From: Umbelopsis isabellina
Lineage: Eukaryota; Mucoromycota; Umbelopsidomycetes; Umbelopsidales; Umbelopsidaceae
Assembly: GCA_016758905.1 (NCBI GenBank)
Contig: JAEPQZ010000004.1
Coordinates: 1,116,001 to 1,180,000 of the forward strand
Length of the DNA stretch: 64,000 nt
Direction: 5' to 3'
Position 1 is the stretch's first letter. Every line of letters begins with the position of its first letter. This document shows positions 36,901-49,006 of the stretch, piece after piece. Below the pieces are notes generated by a model, which saw nothing but the letters and a program-made list of their open reading frames with translations, searched no databases and was not told where the DNA came from. The position numbers and the translations under genes are program-made.

Positions 36901-39704
36901 TTAAGAATACTGTCTTGCTGATCAACCATAATCGCTGAAAGATGAAAATATCAATAATCTATTACATGAAAGGCCATATAGAACGGCCGAGAAAACATTG
37001 GGCTCACCAGGATGAGAGAATGTTGGCTGGTCGATGCCATGATCTGAATAGTACACAGACCATTGTTTCCACTGTTGCATTGTTACCAATTGATGTAGAA
37101 ATAGGCCAAGGTTTCGATTATCCTGCACTCGATATTTATCCAAGCGCAGATCCTCCCACAAAATATGCAATGCCAATAGAACAGAGCTAATGTTAGCTAA
37201 CAGATATTCCTCTGGTAGCCTTTGTTCGCAGGATTCCAACGAGTTTAGAATCCATTTTTCTACTCGCGTCTGATTATGCTGGGATAGGTTGGCAGCTGGT
37301 ATACCATCTACTAACAACTGAGTTGGTATCCCGAGACGTAAGTTAGAAACCATATCTAAAGTTGTTGTTTCTTGTAAGCTATGTCCTTGATCTTTCTCGT
37401 TAAAACGATGCAAAGCTTGAGCTAGCTCTTCACGCACTTTGGCATCTTTATACATGAAGCAAAGTATGGCAGAGACGAAATCGTCCCATTCTGCATCAGC
37501 CGTATCCATGTCGCTACACGATTGGCCACGTAAACTACAATGCCACATGAATCGCTGGCGTATGTACTGAAACATGTTGATCGGCAGTGCGTAACTTAAT
37601 GCTGTTAAACAATCTTGGATGATAACAGTTTTTGGAGAAAAGTCCACCGTAATTCGATAGGTCCGTGAGTTAGTGAGTACCACATTCACCTTATTATAGA
37701 CAGCATCTTTAAGGTCTGTAGCGAACAACGACTCTTCAGAGATAGAAAGCTGTCGGACGAGTGTGCGGAAACGTCTTTGAGACGATTTCTCCACCGATAA
37801 ATTCACGTCAGTGTCCGAGTCTGCAATATTGTCCGGTAAAGAGATATCGACCAGATGCGTGCCAGAACCTATCCAAAGTTTTATTTGCCCTTCTTGTAAA
37901 AGTAGTATGTCAAAGCATTCCGTACGTGTGCTCATAATTGGGACTGCCGCCGAAGCTTTCATTTCAAAAGCTTTCACTCCTCGACCCTTGCGAACATTTA
38001 CCAACGCTGTCACATTTATCCCTGTTAGGATATTATTATGCTTGTCAAAAATACATATAAGCTCAGACCCATCGAGATCGTGGGCCATAAAGACGCTAGT
38101 CTTTTTATCCATATCTCGCCCTAAAGCATACCTGTAAATTGGTATCATTGCGATGAATATCGATTGATCGTCTCAGGACCCTGAAAGAATGTACTTTACC
38201 TTGTGGTACGTTTTTCAGACCATAATAATTCGACATAAGCTCCACAATGATTACGACGTTCAATAGAAGAATCCGCATATTCAGATGTGTGCAAAAAATC
38301 AGTTTCGGAACTGAGATCGTCGTGATACTGTACAAATGAGTCCTTCCTTGTGAGTGGAGGAGGCGTTGTTGGCTTTGGTGGAGTCGACGTCAGTCCAGCG
38401 TTTGTAGCCTTCCTTATATTCCTCTTTCCCGTCTGTTTAACGGGAGTAGTCGTTGGTGAGCGATATCCTTCATTGGCTGCTCGAATTAAATCTTCTTTCC
38501 TAGCTAGTGTCGAGGATTCTTGCTCTTTGGATGATGTTGAATGATCATAAACGTGAGATACATAACGCCAGATGTAGTGACTCATCTCTTTTTTATGATA
38601 GGTCACAAGTAGTCGTGATTCATTTTTGCCCCATTCACCTGTAGAGATGTATCGCAGTTCTTGATTGTTGTCTGTCAATGGCGACACTGGCTCTATCAAT
38701 CTCAATTCTGTTTTTGCTACATCTAACGAGATCCCATCGGTAACATACAGTACTGTAGGTTCTTCTCGAGGATGGATCAGAACCAAAAACGGCGCATTGA
38801 CAACATTTCCACCCTGTGTTAACGATTTTGTCTCCTTATGGTCTTGTCGTTTCTCAAGAATTACACCGATATCCATTGCTCGGCCAGTATGGATTGGAAA
38901 TGGAAGGTGTACTGAGAATGTATAACCACTCACGAAATGGATTTTGGCGATATCCTTTAGAACAATACATACGGCTTTTTGAATTTTCCGTTTGTCATAA
39001 TTGCCGTCCAAAGTTAACACTGGTCTGGCGAGATCGCTTTTTGATTTCTTTGATGAATAGGAAAACGAGTACTCTCCATGGAAAGATCCTCTATCCAGTA
39101 TGTTTGCATGATCAAAACCATTGTCGGTATAGCGTCTCTTAAGAGGTGACTGATAGTTCTGATTGCTTTCGATCACTGCAGAGGACAGTTTTCTCTGAGG
39201 ATCAATTGAAGCTGTCGCTAGTTGTGAGGTTTGCCGAAATTGAAGCCCCTGTACATCTAGTGATTCAGGTGTTGGCCAACTTTCATCGTATGGGAACCAC
39301 CCAAAGAGAGCTGTACTTATATGCTGACGCTCGTGATCAAAGTTGAAAGATTTAACTACTCGATCATCCTGACTCCAGACTAATGTAGATCCAATGATAT
39401 ATAGCTCTTCATCTATTTCTGCATTTAATGGCTCCAGAACCTGATATTGATTGTTTGTTTTAGCTCCTTCACGCTTGCTCTCGTTTGAAAAGTTTCTTTG
39501 CTTTTTTCCAGAGCAACTAATGTTATAGAAAGGAGTATTATGAGGTTTTGGTTCTGTTTTTGTAGCATGTTCATTGGAAAGTAAGAATGCCGTAAAGTCC
39601 ACTTCTTCGAATGACCCTACGTTGTCTGCCAAGTGAGGGTTGTGGCGAACATAGCGCTCGCCGCGTGGTTCAAATGCTTTGATAGCTTGAACTTTGAGAA
39701 CCAT
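33990..39704 (-). CDS. APC1: Anaphase-promoting complex subunit 1
   Basis: Largest scaffold of the APC/C ubiquitin ligase. Start is the ATG giving MVLKVQAIKAFEPRGERY. Exon 1 is 38200-39704, and exon 2 begins at 38131 after a 68-nt intron; several more exons follow. The N-terminal WD-like half contains LLWSEKRTTRYALGRD and VFMAHDLDG; the middle has WVHEQLQG and the long linker. After SHRTLALALGRGILSFGT comes the proteasome/cyclosome repeat region, with Gly/Ala-rich units such as GGFLLALGLTGHL, SAGFILGVAAAYCGS and TAGFALGFITLGLG. The C-terminus has SHMAIHMASGLLFIGGGKYTLG and LQAFRHLWALALECRWL. Estimated 1,750-1,800 residues. Confidence 0.93.
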
Positions 39705-40043
39705 CGACCCGGGCTTCTCCACGCATGCAACTTTTACTATGACAGTTAAAGCCTGCCGCTGTCGAAGGCTAGATTTTTTGCAAAGGTGCGAAAACGCGAT
39801 TCAAGTTCCGCTGATTTTGACGCGACAAAAGGTTCTGTAAGTGAGCAATTTCAATGGTATGTTCCTTAATTCAAGTTTGACGAGGTCAGTCGCGCATATA
39901 ACATGCTATCTCATCATTAATTGAACGAAACAGTCTGAAGGATCAAAATAATTCAATGAAACCAATGTAAACATCTATTTTAATGAACAGTAGCAATTCT
40001 CAGTTTTAAAAAGTATTTCTAAGGGTGCGCTGTAAATGGAAAA
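39705..40043. other. Intergenic, APC1 promoter / M16 3' flank
   Basis: About 340 bp, AT-rich, no supportable gene or element. Confidence 0.55.
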
Positions 40044-43000
40044 CTACTCAATAACATCATCCAACGAGGCGGTATTCATGTCGAATCCAAGAGACTTGAA
40101 GCCTTCAGCAATCTCGTTGACCTTGCCTGGGGATGAAACTACAACTACGTTTGACTGTTTTGGCTCGAACAATGCAACTAAGTACTTGTTTAAGACGCGA
40201 TGAAGGTCAGCCTTGGTGGTCTCTTGGACCTGCTTGAGCAAGTCGCGGTTATATGTAGCCTTAACTTTCTTCAAAATTTGATTTGTGAAAGATTGGATGG
40301 CCGCATGACTAATGGTATCCTCTCGGTTGACAATACTGAAGATTACGCCACTTTTTGCGCCATCTATGGCAGAGTCTTCGATATCTAACTGCTTATCTTT
40401 GAGCTGATAAATTACGTTACGAGCTTGAAGGAAAGCTTTGTAAGCATTTGGAGAACGGTAGACACTGAAGTAGATCAAATGAGCCTCTACATCCGCACGC
40501 AAGGTACAAGAGTACGCTAGACCTTGTCCACGAATCAATTTCCAGAAAATGCCCTCCATGGTTTCCAACACCTCATTCAACACCAAGAGAGGGGCAATAT
40601 CAGCCGAAGTATAAGATTCCGGTCCTATCATATTATGCTGCATAAGTATCACAGACTCGTGTTGCTCCGTAGCGAATGTTCATTAACTATACGTACCTGC
40701 AGCACTGTGTAAAGAAAACGAGCTCTCGATAGAGGGAAGGCTGACAACCATCCCCTATTATTGAAATATAATCTGTGTCAGGGATAAAAGTGTTTGCAAT
40801 AACTCAGAAGCATATGCATCTACTTACAATTTGACCAGGGTTTTTACCCTTGCTGTTTAGTACATCTCTAGCCCACGGATACGAAGATAATTTGGCAGCC
40901 TCATTTGCTTTTTTAGCTTCATTGAAGATCTTGAATGCAGACCTTGGATTGGGTAGTTTGAGAATATCACCAACAACATGGACGGTAAAAGCAGGCGAAT
41001 TGATCACTACGAGTATTGAGATTAACTTTAAGCACTCACTTGTGAAGCTACTCAAAAGCTACACTTACATGCATGGCGGAATTTTTCGCAGTCATCTAGC
41101 ACACTTTGGGGATCTTTCTCCAGACGTTGCAAAAGTTCTGGAAGATACTTAGCCTGGTACAGAACATTACTAGAAGCATTTGTAGACTTTTGTCGCTCAA
41201 ATTGCAATGCTCTCATGGTAGAGTTGGCCATCTAATAACGTATACTTTAGCAGAAGATACAAATCTCTTGCAAATATGGCTTGTACTTACTCCGCGACCA
41301 TCTCGCTTAGTTTGCGGTATGTCATTCAAGATCTTACTCGCAGTAATTTTCAATCTTTGTGGAAACAAAAATCAATTGACTGTACTTTCATAAATTGATT
41401 TCTCTACGTAAGAAATTCTTACCTTTCTGGTGTGAATTTCGTGTTCCATAGGACATCCTTGATCCATTGGATGGCATTCACGTACTTGGCAGCCTACGGG
41501 AAACAATCAATAAATGAACCGATTTGAAGCGCATACATCTTTCGACTAACAAGAAGAAAATAAGGACAATGACTTACTTCTACTTTCAATCCAATAGTAG
41601 CAATCTCTCTGAAACCGACACTAGTTCCAAGAGATGCATGATAATCCACGGTGTCCTCGCTCAATTTCTTTACAATATCTTCATATGGTATCAAACCGTC
41701 CTTAGTTTGAACAGGCAGTGTGAACAAGGCATCCAAAAACAGCGAAGTGAGCGGTCGTAAATGCGTGTCAACATTGGCTGTGCTAATGTACACTGACAGT
41801 TCAATGAAGCTGGAATTGATATCTAAAACGCAATTACAAAATAAGCAATCATATGAGAATAATCAAATTAGTCTTAGTGACACTTACGATCAAATTGCAC
41901 GGGGAACGGTAAAGTGACGGCCTCGTCCTTCTTAACGTGGTTCATTACTTTGTTTTTGCTGTTTGGGTGGAGTTAGGCATCTACAATAAAAAGTAGAAAG
42001 CATCAAAGTAGTAACTTACAAAAGGCCATCATCAGGCTCACGAGCGGTAAGAACCTCTATGAAATCAATACTAGATACCGAAGGAATGGGAACATCATTG
42101 ACTACTTCGGGTGGTACAGGCACTTCGTTTTCCTGCTTGCATTCCTCCAGCTTTTGTTCTAACTCGGCCAACTTAGTCTCGCCTAGTCGTTCACATTGTT
42201 TCTCGATACGCTTGGATTCATCCTTCAGAAGCTGATCGGCGAATTCTGCTGATGGCTTGCCAAGTAGGGAAATATGCGGGTTATTGACATACCATCTTCA
42301 AGAGTTATTAGCTTTCTGCGCGAATCACTACAAAATGCCACTATTACTTACTTCTCTAATAAACGTGTCCAATCTTCGTTGGTATATTTCAACAATTGAT
42401 TCAAATACTTCAGATCTTGGCAAGCCTTCTCAAGATCAGATCCGTCTTCCTTGCCATATAAGAAGTCGCCAATGCAGGTGATGGCAGCGGAGAAATGAGA
42501 GTTCGTTTCAATGTTGTTCAGAAGTTTGAGTTTGTCTCTGAGAATGATGGTCTCCATTCTGTTCATGTCGATGCCTTCCGTTTCAATAACGCTCTTCAAA
42601 GTATCAAAGAACATGGGAACAAATTCATCTAGTTCTTCTTCAGGCACATTGGTGATATTGCAAGTTAAGACTGATCGAAGTTGATCAGTTATATGGAAAT
42701 CAATATCTGTGCAAAGTGGATCTTCAATTTCGACGAATTCCTTCTGCAGCACGGAAACGGGAGAGTCGGTCAAATAAGTATTCAGTATATCTATGGCTTT
42801 CAACTCCAAAAATTCCTGTATAACAGAGTCATTAGCTTTTTCCATCCATGATTCGTAGTGCAGACCAGAGTTTGCTTACATGACACTCTGGACCATTCCA
42901 AGACAACATGACTTCACCCATGGATTCGTCTTCGTCGGGAAATAAAACTGTTTCCTCGATCGATTTTGTAAGCTTTGGTACGGAGGGTGATTCGACCCAT

Positions 43001-44553
43001 GGTCTCTTCATAGGTGCTGGCTTTTCTTTGCTCAAAATGTTCGCTTCAACGGGCGCAAGAGCAGCCAAAAGCTTTCCATGATCAATCTTTCCAGTAATGA
43101 TGAGACATAGGTTGTCGGGACGATAATAGGATTTGTGATAGTCTCGAACTAACAAGAAAAATGTCAATATAGAGATACTGCAACTACAATATAACATGTA
43201 TACATACTTTGATCAACTGTAATGTCTCTCAATTCCTTCATCAATCCTCCTGTTTCTGATCGATAGCCGCAACCTTCGGGAAACATATGTCGCTGCATGC
43301 AAAGTTGCATACGATCTTCGCTGGAATTTTGACGACCCTGCATTTCGCTATATACAACCTATAATAACCCACAAATTAACAATTTGCCCAAATGGACAAG
43401 AATCTCTTTGTATGTAATATTGTCTTTCGTTACTTACACCTGAGGTGATAGATGTCCAGTTGGGTAGTTGAATAGAACAGTCACAAGTTTAGTTACACGG
43501 TATACGCTTGAAAATATGAGCAACATCATCATGCAACAATCACTAACCGGCATCTTCGCCCTTGCCATTAATATGGTGTACTTCGGTGTAGCATCCGCTG
43601 GAAGTCAACGTTGGATACAAGATGTGGTCAATATAGACAGGCAGAATGTTTAGAAATCCTTCGCTTCCCGCTGTCGTAATAGTATAACAAGTATGATCGA
43701 CATCGGTCCAGGCATTCGTTCCTTGCGCTAGAGCACGGTTTGCAAGCGAATCTAAAACCCCTTTAAAAGGATACTTCTCACTTCCCAGGAACACAAGACT
43801 GTAGTCGAGCCAACCAGTGATTAACGTCACATCATGATGATTGATGTTGCTTGGCGTGTGGTTACTTACTGCTCTAATGTATGTGGACATCCATAATCGT
43901 CCAGGGCTAAATTAGAAAAAGAGTCACAGTTAGATAAGGTTGTTGTGTCACACATGTGGGGGGGAGCCATTAATACAGTCATGCTGCATAGTGTGCCTCT
44001 GTAGCAGCTGATTTGACAATTTGGCAAAACAAAGGGAAAATCCTTGCTGACTATTTCAGATGCTTACCTTCAGTTGCCAAGGCAAAATAACCACTCACAA
44101 GTGGGGCTAAAAAATGATAAGCACCATACAATAGGTTAGTCAATCAGATAAAATCGTTTCGAAGGAACAAGAAGCCAAAAGGAAATAAGATGAGAGCAGA
44201 TCAAAAGGTGGGATAATAAATTTGCGTTATACAAAGGAGATGAAAACCCAAAATGAAAAAATGAGGCACAATCATTGAATACTGATATCGCAAAAAAAGT
44301 AACAGCATTACAAAACGTAATATCTGTCGGCATGACACATAACGCACGTTTTCGCCTCTTCAAGAAATTCAAATGTAGCATGATCAATTTTGACAGTAGT
44401 GCCATGGTACTTACCATCGATGTCAGCATGGACAATAGTTAGACCAGTCTTGACGCTCTTGAACTTTGTTATTTTAATACCGTATTCTGTATCAATTTCA
44501 CGTATTTTTTCAAAGCTGGAGCTATGACCGTTCGTTGTTTTGTTGGGAGACAT
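40044..44553 (-). CDS. M16-family zinc metalloprotease (insulinase/pitrilysin superfamily, YOL098C-like)
   Basis: Large pitrilysin-type peptidase of the YOL098C/SPAC3H1.02c group. Many exons. The start MSPNKTTNGHSSSF is the ATG preceding the conserved KTGLTIVHADI. Exons 1-4 are 44415-44553, 44068-44106 (39 nt), 43870-43906 (37 nt) and 43548-43798; splicing rebuilds the inverted zinc motif HTLEH within CPHTLEHLVFLGSEKYPFKG, with the last His codon split by an intron. VHHINGKGEDA then must reach VVYSEMQ through what looks like a 2-nt exon (43438-43439). Downstream: MFPEGCGYRSETGG, SYYRPDNLCLIITG, LSWNGPECHEFLELKA, DPLCTDIDFHI, and a C-terminal half ending about 40044. Estimated 1,000-1,050 residues. 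The first intron, about 308 nt, is unusually long here. Confidence 0.9.
43438..43439 (-). other. Predicted 2-nt microexon (GT) of the M16 protease gene
   Basis: Minus strand reads CACCTCAG, then GT, then GTAAGT. Using an acceptor at 43440-43441 and a donor at 43432-43437 leaves a two-base exon. Upstream exon ends in phase 1 (gcc g) at 43548, and the next begins in phase 0 at 43358 (gtt gta tat), so exactly two more bases are needed. With GT the junction reads GEDAGVVYSEMQ, as conserved in the family; without it a stop follows in three codons. The two flanking introns would be 108 and 79 nt. Confidence 0.65.
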
Positions 44554-46164
44554 AAGGAAAGTGGTTGAAAAGAAAGGAGGTTGACTATTGGTGGGCCGGA
44601 GGAGCAACGCGTGAATCGTCCGCTCGCCGCCGCCCGCCTCGGGGTAGAATCAGGCCAAAATGATTTTTATCGGCCTCCAAATTTTTCCAAGCCTCGTCAT
44701 GTCATCGCCACCTTAATTCAATTGACTGAAAATAGTTATTGATGTTTTAAGTTGTTTGTTGAGTACGCGTGCTAATGGTTAGTTGTCATCAACATAGCCA
44801 GCCGAACAAAAACATGATTCCTAAATTGGGCTTGGGCCAAGTCATAAACATATCATATGTAACTAAAACAATGAATGAACAGACTCGTAACTCAGATTCA
44901 AGCTGACTACCAGATTTGAAAGCATGTTGAACTTCAATAGACTTTCATAATATCCCATATAGCTTGTCATTAAGTTAATTTGTATTGCGACTGCATTTTT
45001 CTTAATTATATGTCCTCACTGTTGTTACCAATCATCCAAATAACCTTATGTTATGTTCTTAATGCTGCTTAGACCTATTTAACAACCATTATTACCCAAA
45101 CTATATGTAACATACACCCGTGAATTAAAACAAGTGGGACAATACAACATACATTTAATAAAACATTGTGTAGAAAAATTGTTATGCACACTAGTATCCC
45201 TGATTAACACTCCTGTAAGTCAAAGTGCTTTAAGTTTGCCCTTGGTCAATAAACAATAACAAAGAATGACCTGTCAGCTGAGAAATAAGGTATACTTTAT
45301 GCTTTGGTATTTGCTATCATTCATCAACGCGCTACAATAGCAGCAACATTGTTTACCAGCCGAACTGTCACAAAAAACTTGTATATACATCTGTCCAGGC
45401 CCCCTGAGACTCCTTCCACGCAAACTTGGATTGCATGTAAATCTCGATAGATAAGTACACATTTCATAGACATTTTGGGGTACCGTTCGAGGGGCATGAA
45501 CATGGCTAATCGATTAACATTGATGCTGTGCAGTCCTGTCAGCAGCAATGACGGCATGACGGCAGATTTTGCCACTTTGCGATGACAATTGAAACAGCGA
45601 TACTCATCAAAGCGAAGATTCACTTGTCTGGAACCAGTGGGAACGGGGAGTAAACCAATGTTTCGCAAGAGACACGCACGTTGTTTTTGTAAGAAAGAAC
45701 GTGTAGAAGGTCTTGTTTAGATACATGTAATTGCCCTTGGTAGTGAAGGAGAGATATCAGGTCATTTCGGCTTTTTTCCTACGTCCATTTCCTCTCTTCT
45801 TTATTGGTGAAATCAGGGCAAGTGCGGTACGGTGTGGTCAATTAAGTATTAGAAATACAACGCCTTCCCTAGTAATATCGTTTGCATTCACATGTAGTTA
45901 TTTTCCGAACTTGCTGAAGATTGACCAAACAAAAGCAAAACTCGATGAATAAACTCGCATTATCAGCGACCGGCTTGGAATGGAAACCGCATATGTAAAA
46001 AAAATCTGCAAGTTGATAAAGACTTTGAGGTTGCACGTAAGGCGGAGATTGAACGGAAGAAATAATCGATAGTCCTTGGGTATCGATCAGTTTTTTCATA
46101 TTCCTCTCTTCCTTTTCTCTCTTACCAACCCCTCTCTTTTCCATATTCCTCTGATCTTTTCAGT
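44554..46164. other. Intergenic, M16 protease / trehalose-phosphatase divergent region
   Basis: 1.6 kb between divergent genes. The stretch next to the M16 ATG is unusually GC-rich (around 44605-44645); the rest is AT-rich. A 114-codon minus-strand frame near 45324-45668 lacks an ATG at its start and resembles nothing I know. No tRNA or repeat seen. Confidence 0.55.
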
Positions 46165-47195
46165 ATGTCTCCCACCAATAGCAAAATCATTGGTCCCAAG
46201 ATAACAAGCAATTTGAGAGATATAATTGCGAAATCACCTACATTATCTCCTTCTGCATGTACTACAACTCCACCATTGAACTTGGACAAGCTCACTGATA
46301 AATATCGGCATAGCAGCAAGCGCATCATGTTCTTTGACTACGATGTAAGTAGTGAAGCATAGCACTAAAGGCAATGGCAAAGTGGGGTCAGAGCGACCAT
46401 AAAAGCTGCCATCATTGCAATGACTCATTTGGCTAACTTCAGGCATCTATCATTTTTTAGGGTACATTAACGCCTATTCGCTCAAGACCTGATGATGCTT
46501 TGCCATCAGAAGACATGATTGCATATCTTAAAGCCCTCTGTAAAGATCAAGACAATACGATATGGGTAATTTCCGGCCGAGACGAAGCTTTCCTTGAAAA
46601 ACATTTGGGCCACATTCCGAATTTAGGCCTTAGTGCCGAACACGGATGTTTTATCAGAGACCCTGGATCTCCAAATTGGGTCAACTTGGCAGAGAAGATT
46701 GATATGGAAGAATGGAAGGCTCAAGTTGCAAAGGTATTCCAGAAGTATACCGATGCCACCCCAGGAAGTTTCATTGAAAACAAGAAGTGTGCACTGACCT
46801 GGCATTATCGACAAGCCGATGAACAACTGGGCTTGGCTCAGTCAAAAGAATGCCACCGACAGCTAGAAGAGGAAATCATCCCTCACTTTCCTGTCAATGT
46901 GTTGATTGGCAAAATGAACTTGGAAGTGCGGCCATCAGCTCTCAGCAAAGGTGAAATTGTCAACACATTGTTGCGTAAACATAATCATGTTGATTATATT
47001 TTCTGTGCTGGAGATGACCAGACTGACGAAGATATGTTCAAGTCGCTCCGTGAATCTCAAATCGTAGATCAGGATGCAACCTTTTCTTGCTTAGTGGGCT
47101 CCAATCGCAGTGAAACTCAGGCAAATTTCTATGTCCCGTCGCCTGCTGAAATCGTGAACGTCTTGAACGTCATGCACCTGGCCGTGCCAAAGTAA
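46165..47195 (+). CDS. Trehalose-6-phosphate phosphatase (HAD superfamily)
   Basis: Dephosphorylates trehalose 6-phosphate to trehalose, a stress protectant and spore reserve. Two exons (46165-46344, 46461-47195), 304 residues. HAD motif I FFDYDGTLTPI is split exactly after FFDYD by the intron; motif II is VISGRDEAFLEKHLG; AEHGCFIRD and LTWHYRQAD are trehalose-phosphatase signatures; Lys of motif III is in RPSALSKGEIV and motif IV is CAGDDQTDEDMF. It is a stand-alone phosphatase domain with no fused trehalose-phosphate synthase domain, unlike yeast Tps2. The end AEIVNVLNVM is usual. Confidence 0.93.
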
Positions 47196-47704
47196 GATTC
47201 AAGACTTGGTTTACATTTCTTTATTCCCCTTCTCCACACTGCCATTTTATTTCTATTTTTCACTTCTTTCATTTCCACCTTGGAGTACATTTACTCTGGT
47301 TCAAACTGTTAAGCTTTCCTTCACGATTTATATTTTTAGGTCGCACATATAGATGGATTACATCCGCACCTCCCCCCCCCCATTCAGTGAAGACCTTATT
47401 GTATATCAAATTACTTCCCCTTTTACCGCTCGCTTACATCGACAGATTTTACGATAGAATGAGCCATTGTGTTATATATATATGACTCTATATACATACA
47501 ATTTTTATATACATATATCTATACATACATGTATTTTTGTGATTTCATTGTTGTCAAAGATGATAATCGCTGTATTCCCATCTGGTTCACGTTCCGCTTT
47601 ATATAATCTATATAACACCCCCTTTTTATTCTTTCATTCCATTTGACACAAAGACAAAATACATTGAATGCTCTACAGCATGGTGTTGAGGTTTCAATCA
47701 TCTT
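47196..47704. other. Convergent 3' intergenic region
   Basis: About 500 bp between two converging stops. T-rich, with a C10 run at 47372-47381 and TATATA tracts around 47475-47520. No gene supportable. Confidence 0.55.
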
Positions 47705-48723
47705 CTAATCCTTGTAGTTGCCTTTGCGTTCAATGACGTCGAACTTGAGGTTAATCAGATCCTTTTCAGCACCAAATGGCTTCAAACCAGCAGTGACAAT
47801 GTCACCCGGGCGAATAGGACCAACACCGGAAGGTGTGCCTGTGAGCAGTACATCGCCAGCTTCGAGTTTCATGATTGTTGATACATATGCAATCAATGCA
47901 GAAGTCCTGTAAAAGTGATTATTGGTTAGTTGTTACGCGGATGGTAACCTATTCCACCCTTTCTTCACTTACTCGAAAATCATGTCCTTGGTGTTACCAC
48001 TCTGCTTGATTGTGTCATTAACCTTCAGCCATAGATCAACATTTTGAGGGTCGGAGATAGCACTCTTGGGGATGAAATCACTAAATAAAAAAAAACGTTA
48101 GCATTTATGGCGCTGCCAAACGGAGCAACATAAAGATGGCTTGCCTGATAGGAGTGAATGTGTCAAAGCCTTTAGCAGCGCTCCAAGGCAAACCCTTGGC
48201 TTTGGCTTTGGCTTGTAAATCCCTGGCTGTCATATCAATTGCCAAAGCATAACCTGAACAAAGACAAATGTTTGATGAGTATTGTTGTGATCTCTCGGCA
48301 TTGACATTGCATATGTTACTTACCATCGACATAGTCCATAGCCTTAGAAGCAGGTACATCTCGAGCTTCTCTACCAATAATGGCAGCCAGTTCAACTGCA
48401 AAACTGACTTAGTACCTAAATATTTCCCAGGGTATTGTTCTTAATAGATACATACTTTCGTGGTGGACATCACAACCTTGAGGAACTTCAATGGACCCAC
48501 CGTTTGCGAGGAAAGAGGATGTTGGCTTCAAAAAGAAGAATGGAGTGGTGGGCACAGCATTGCCGAGTTCCTTTGCGTGCTCGCTGTTATTTACACCCAA
48601 ATGACCAAACAATTAGTGACACTTTTCTAATGAGCAACCGAAAGCGAGTTAATATACTAACGAGAAGTTGCGACCTATAGCAACGATTTTGCGGCCAGTG
48701 TTGAAGAAATTTCTTGCCGACAT
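47705..48723 (-). CDS. Fumarylacetoacetate hydrolase family protein, FAHD1-like
   Basis: Mitochondrial-type acylpyruvase/oxaloacetate decarboxylase family. Exons assemble [63 protein letters not shown] (metal-ligand Glu residues), [24 protein letters not shown], then [12 protein letters not shown] and GDIVTAGL. These are the standard FAHD1 landmarks in order. Length about 220 residues, matching the family. The first exon is short (48723 to about 48662) and ends ...NFS, with the Ser codon split. Upstream lies a 25-bp tandem repeat. Confidence 0.92.
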
Positions 48724-48791
48724 GTTAGTTGAAAATGTTATTGACACTAGAAATTGACCCGGTCGCCAGCTATTTGAAAGCTATGACTTTG

Positions 48792-48841
48792 CCACAATCT
48801 CCGCCAGTATTCATTACCACAATCTCCGCCAGTATTCATTA
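48792..48841. repeat. 25-bp perfect tandem duplication
   Basis: Two identical head-to-tail copies of a 25-bp unit beginning CCACAATCTCCGCCAG, located 69 bp upstream of the FAHD1-like ATG. Identity of the copies suggests a recent event or a maintained promoter element. Confidence 0.85.
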
Positions 48842-49006
48842 GAACTTCGCGGTCAAATTTATCAATGCATGCTCATACACCAAGCAAATATTTCATGTAT
48901 ACTATGAAAGGTGGCAGACAGATATATACACGTATTAATCGTTTGATATGGAACTATTATTTTACTTTTCTTAATTAAAATTGGGTTATAATGTCATTTA
49001 CAATGA

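Noticed and set aside
38132-38199. Tiny exon encoding LRRSIDIHRNDTN between APC1 exons
   Set aside because: It would need introns of 19 and 11 nt. A single 68-nt intron joins RTTR to YALGRD in frame.
43799-43890. Apparent loss of the M16 zinc-binding histidines (reading DYSLVFLG)
   Set aside because: Those residues come from reading through a 71-nt intron. Correct splicing gives HTLEHLVFLG.
45324-45668. 114-codon minus-strand frame with a Cys pair (CFNC)
   Set aside because: No ATG at the start of the frame, no upstream exon and no recognisable domain; treated as chance.
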